A stretch of DNA of 64,000 nucleotides from an uncultured Oscillospiraceae bacterium (GTDB lineage Bacteria > Bacillota > Clostridia > Oscillospirales > Oscillospiraceae). The stretch lies in the NCBI GenBank assembly GCA_944386055.1, contig CALWZP010000011.1, positions 1-64,000 of the forward strand. Reading direction: 5' to 3'. A program made the translations under genes and the position numbers. Position 1 is the first letter of the stretch, and each line of letters opens with the position of its first letter. Below the pieces are notes generated by a model that was given only the letters and a program-made list of their open reading frames with translations, was not told the origin of the DNA and searched no databases. Below are positions 62,571 to 64,000 of the stretch, one piece after another.

Positions 62571-63944
62571 TCAGGCGGCGGAGGCAAAGAAGGACCACAG
62601 CGCCTGAACCAGCACCAGCACCACCATAATGGGCAGTACCCAGGTCAGATACACCCGCAGGCCGCGGGGCACCTTCAGCCCCTCGCCGGTGTTGGCCTCT
62701 TCGATGTAGCGGTCAAAGCCCCAGCCCCAGCGGCTGACGCAAAACAGCAGGTAGACCACCGAGCCGATGGGCAGGATCAGGTTGCTCACCAAAAAGTCCT
62801 CAAAGGTCTGGATGTCTCCGATATGGGGCACCACCACATCGCTCCACACATTGTAGCCCAGCACGCAGGGCATGGAGGCCGCCAGGATGATGACGAAGTT
62901 CACCAGCACGGCCTTCCGGCGGGAGAAGTTCCAGTTGTCCATCCAGCAGGAGACAATGTTCTCAAATACCGCGATGATGGTGGACAGGGCGGCAAAGAAC
63001 ATGAACAGGAAGAACATGGCGCCCCAGATCCGGCCGCCCGGCATCTCAGCGAACACATTGGGAAGGGTCAGGAAGATCAGCGGCGGGCCGCTGGTGGTGT
63101 CCACCCCGTATGCGAAGCATGCGGGGAAGATGATCAGGCCCGAGGTGAACGCCACAAAGGTGTCCAGGGCGGCAATGCGCACCGACTCGCCCAGCAGGGC
63201 GCGGTCCCGCTTCATATAGCTGCCGAAGATCTGCATGGCGCCGATGCCCAGGCTCAGGGTGAAGAAGGACTGGTTCATAGCGGCGCCCACGGTCTCCACC
63301 ACGCCGGCCTCCAGCATCCGGTCCAGGTCAGGCAGCAGGTAGAACTTCAGCCCCTCCATGCCTCCCTCCAAGGTCATGCTGTGGATGGCCAGCACCACGA
63401 TCAGCGCCAGCAGGGCCACCATGATCACCTTGGTGATGCGCTCCACGCCCTTCTGCAGGCCCAGGGAGCACACGCCAAAGCCCAGGATGACCACCACCGC
63501 CATCCAGAAGGTCATGCTCACCGGGTCGGCCAGCATGTCGTTGAACACCCCGTCGATCCCGTCGCCGGTCACTCCCTCGAAGCCGCCGGCGCAGTACTGG
63601 AAGAAGTAGTTCAGCATCCAGCCGGTGATGACAGTGTAGAACATCATCAGCAGATAGTTGCCCGCCATGGCCACATAGCCGTGGAGGTGCCATTTCTGTC
63701 CCGGCTTCTCCAGGGCTTTATAGGCCTGCACCGTGCTGCGCCGGGCGGCGCGGCCCACGGCGAACTCCATGGTCATCACGGGCACGCCCACCGCCACCAG
63801 AAAAAACACATAGATCAGCACGAAGATGGCGCCGCCGTATTCCCCGGTGATATAAGGAAAGCGCCAGACATTCCCCAGTCCGATGGCACAGCCCGCGGAC
63901 AGCAGGATGAAGCCCAGGCGCGACCCCAGCCTCTCACGCTCCAT
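62571..63944 (-). CDS. Sodium-dependent SNF (neurotransmitter:sodium symporter) family transporter
   Basis: This 457-aa protein has twelve membrane segments and the Na+ site of the LeuT fold (AIGLGNVWRFPY). Bacterial members import amino acids with Na+. The start is ATG 63944. The window ends 56 bp upstream, so the promoter is not fully seen. Confidence 0.92.
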   Translation of the reverse strand: MERERLGSRLGFILLSAGCAIGLGNVWRFPYITGEYGGAIFVLIYVFFLVAVGVPVMTMEFAVGRAARRSTVQAYKALEKPGQKWHLHGYVAMAGNYLLMMFYTVITGWMLNYFFQYCAGGFEGVTGDGIDGVFNDMLADPVSMTFWMAVVVILGFGVCSLGLQKGVERITKVIMVALLALIVVLAIHSMTLEGGMEGLKFYLLPDLDRMLEAGVVETVGAAMNQSFFTLSLGIGAMQIFGSYMKRDRALLGESVRIAALDTFVAFTSGLIIFPACFAYGVDTTSGPPLIFLTLPNVFAEMPGGRIWGAMFFLFMFFAALSTIIAVFENIVSCWMDNWNFSRRKAVLVNFVIILAASMPCVLGYNVWSDVVVPHIGDIQTFEDFLVSNLILPIGSVVYLLFCVSRWGWGFDRYIEEANTGEGLKVPRGLRVYLTWVLPIMVVLVLVQALWSFFASAA

Positions 63945-64000
63945 ACGCTTCTTTTTCTCTCCTTTTTCGGACAGCGCCGTCCCTTTCTCCCGCGCCGCCC

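Overview
The window looks like a chromosomal segment of a GC-rich, spore-forming, anaerobic Bacillota, most plausibly an Oscillospiraceae gut commensal of the Flavonifractor/Lawsonibacter/Pseudoflavonifractor kind. Evidence: sporulation genes (yqfC, yqfD, ylbJ); the Clostridia-type order recO-yqzL-era-(membrane protein)-ybeY-phoH-yqfD-yqfC; ferrous iron uptake; ferredoxins; a molybdopterin enzyme without a Tat signal; and strong GGAGG ribosome sites throughout. The placement is inferred from gene content, not from a database search. No rRNA or tRNA gene and no CRISPR array was recognised.

Layout. (1) 1-0.6 kb: 3' end of an unidentified gene with two terminators. (2) 0.6-7.3 kb: a molybdopterin (DMSO reductase family) system. 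It holds a 783-aa catalytic subunit, a 114-aa two-cluster Fe-S protein, a 66-aa unknown protein and an acetyltransferase with a Cys-rich tail, flanked by a divergent SLC13-like permease and a convergent LysR regulator. (3) 7.4-11.6 kb: feoA-feoA-feoB, a small FeoB-associated protein, a DtxR-type regulator and a DUF2325 gene, tied together by four copies of TTAGY-N4-RCTAA. (4) 11.6-20.5 kb: housekeeping and sporulation genes on the minus strand. (5) 20.6-23.4 kb: DUF2804, a YczE-like membrane protein and a Crp/Fnr regulator. (6) 23.4-39.1 kb: rpoC-rpoB, recD2, uvrA, aldo/keto reductase, yjbR, ybaK. (7) 39.1-43.7 kb: EamA transporter, then a plastic patch with an intact and a deleted RAYT transposase, REP-like palindromes inside their reading frames, an XRE regulator/small-protein unit with operators on its promoter, and a duplicated uvrB 3' end next to uvrB. 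(8) 43.8-45.2 kb: radC, pyrE. (9) 45.3-56.2 kb: an accessory redox cluster: two lipoprotein alpha/beta hydrolases, a lipoprotein flavodoxin, LysR, two iron-ADH paralogues (one without its metal ligands), an FMN reductase/iron-sulfur flavoprotein, a MATE exporter, an SDR and an aldo/keto reductase. (10) 56.2-64 kb: ClpP-like protease, nitrilase-family amidase, Na+/solute symporter, ClpC, a 2[4Fe-4S] ferredoxin and an SNF-family symporter.

How the genes work together. The 2.7-6.3 kb genes share one strand with short gaps and their own ribosome sites, which fits one operon that reduces or dehydroxylates an unknown, possibly imported, substrate. The feo genes and their regulator form an iron-responsive unit. 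In the 45-56 kb cluster, four promoters carry the same 51-nt architecture (AYACTGS-N13-WCTTCYSC-N17-TATRAT), so four transcription units, probably under the cluster LysR protein, are likely co-regulated. The same cluster holds a 5-bp tandem duplication that shifts the MATE frame, an extra C that shifts the aldo/keto reductase frame, and an iron-ADH without metal-binding histidines. It is therefore either decaying, phase-variable, or affected by assembly error at two C-rich tracts.
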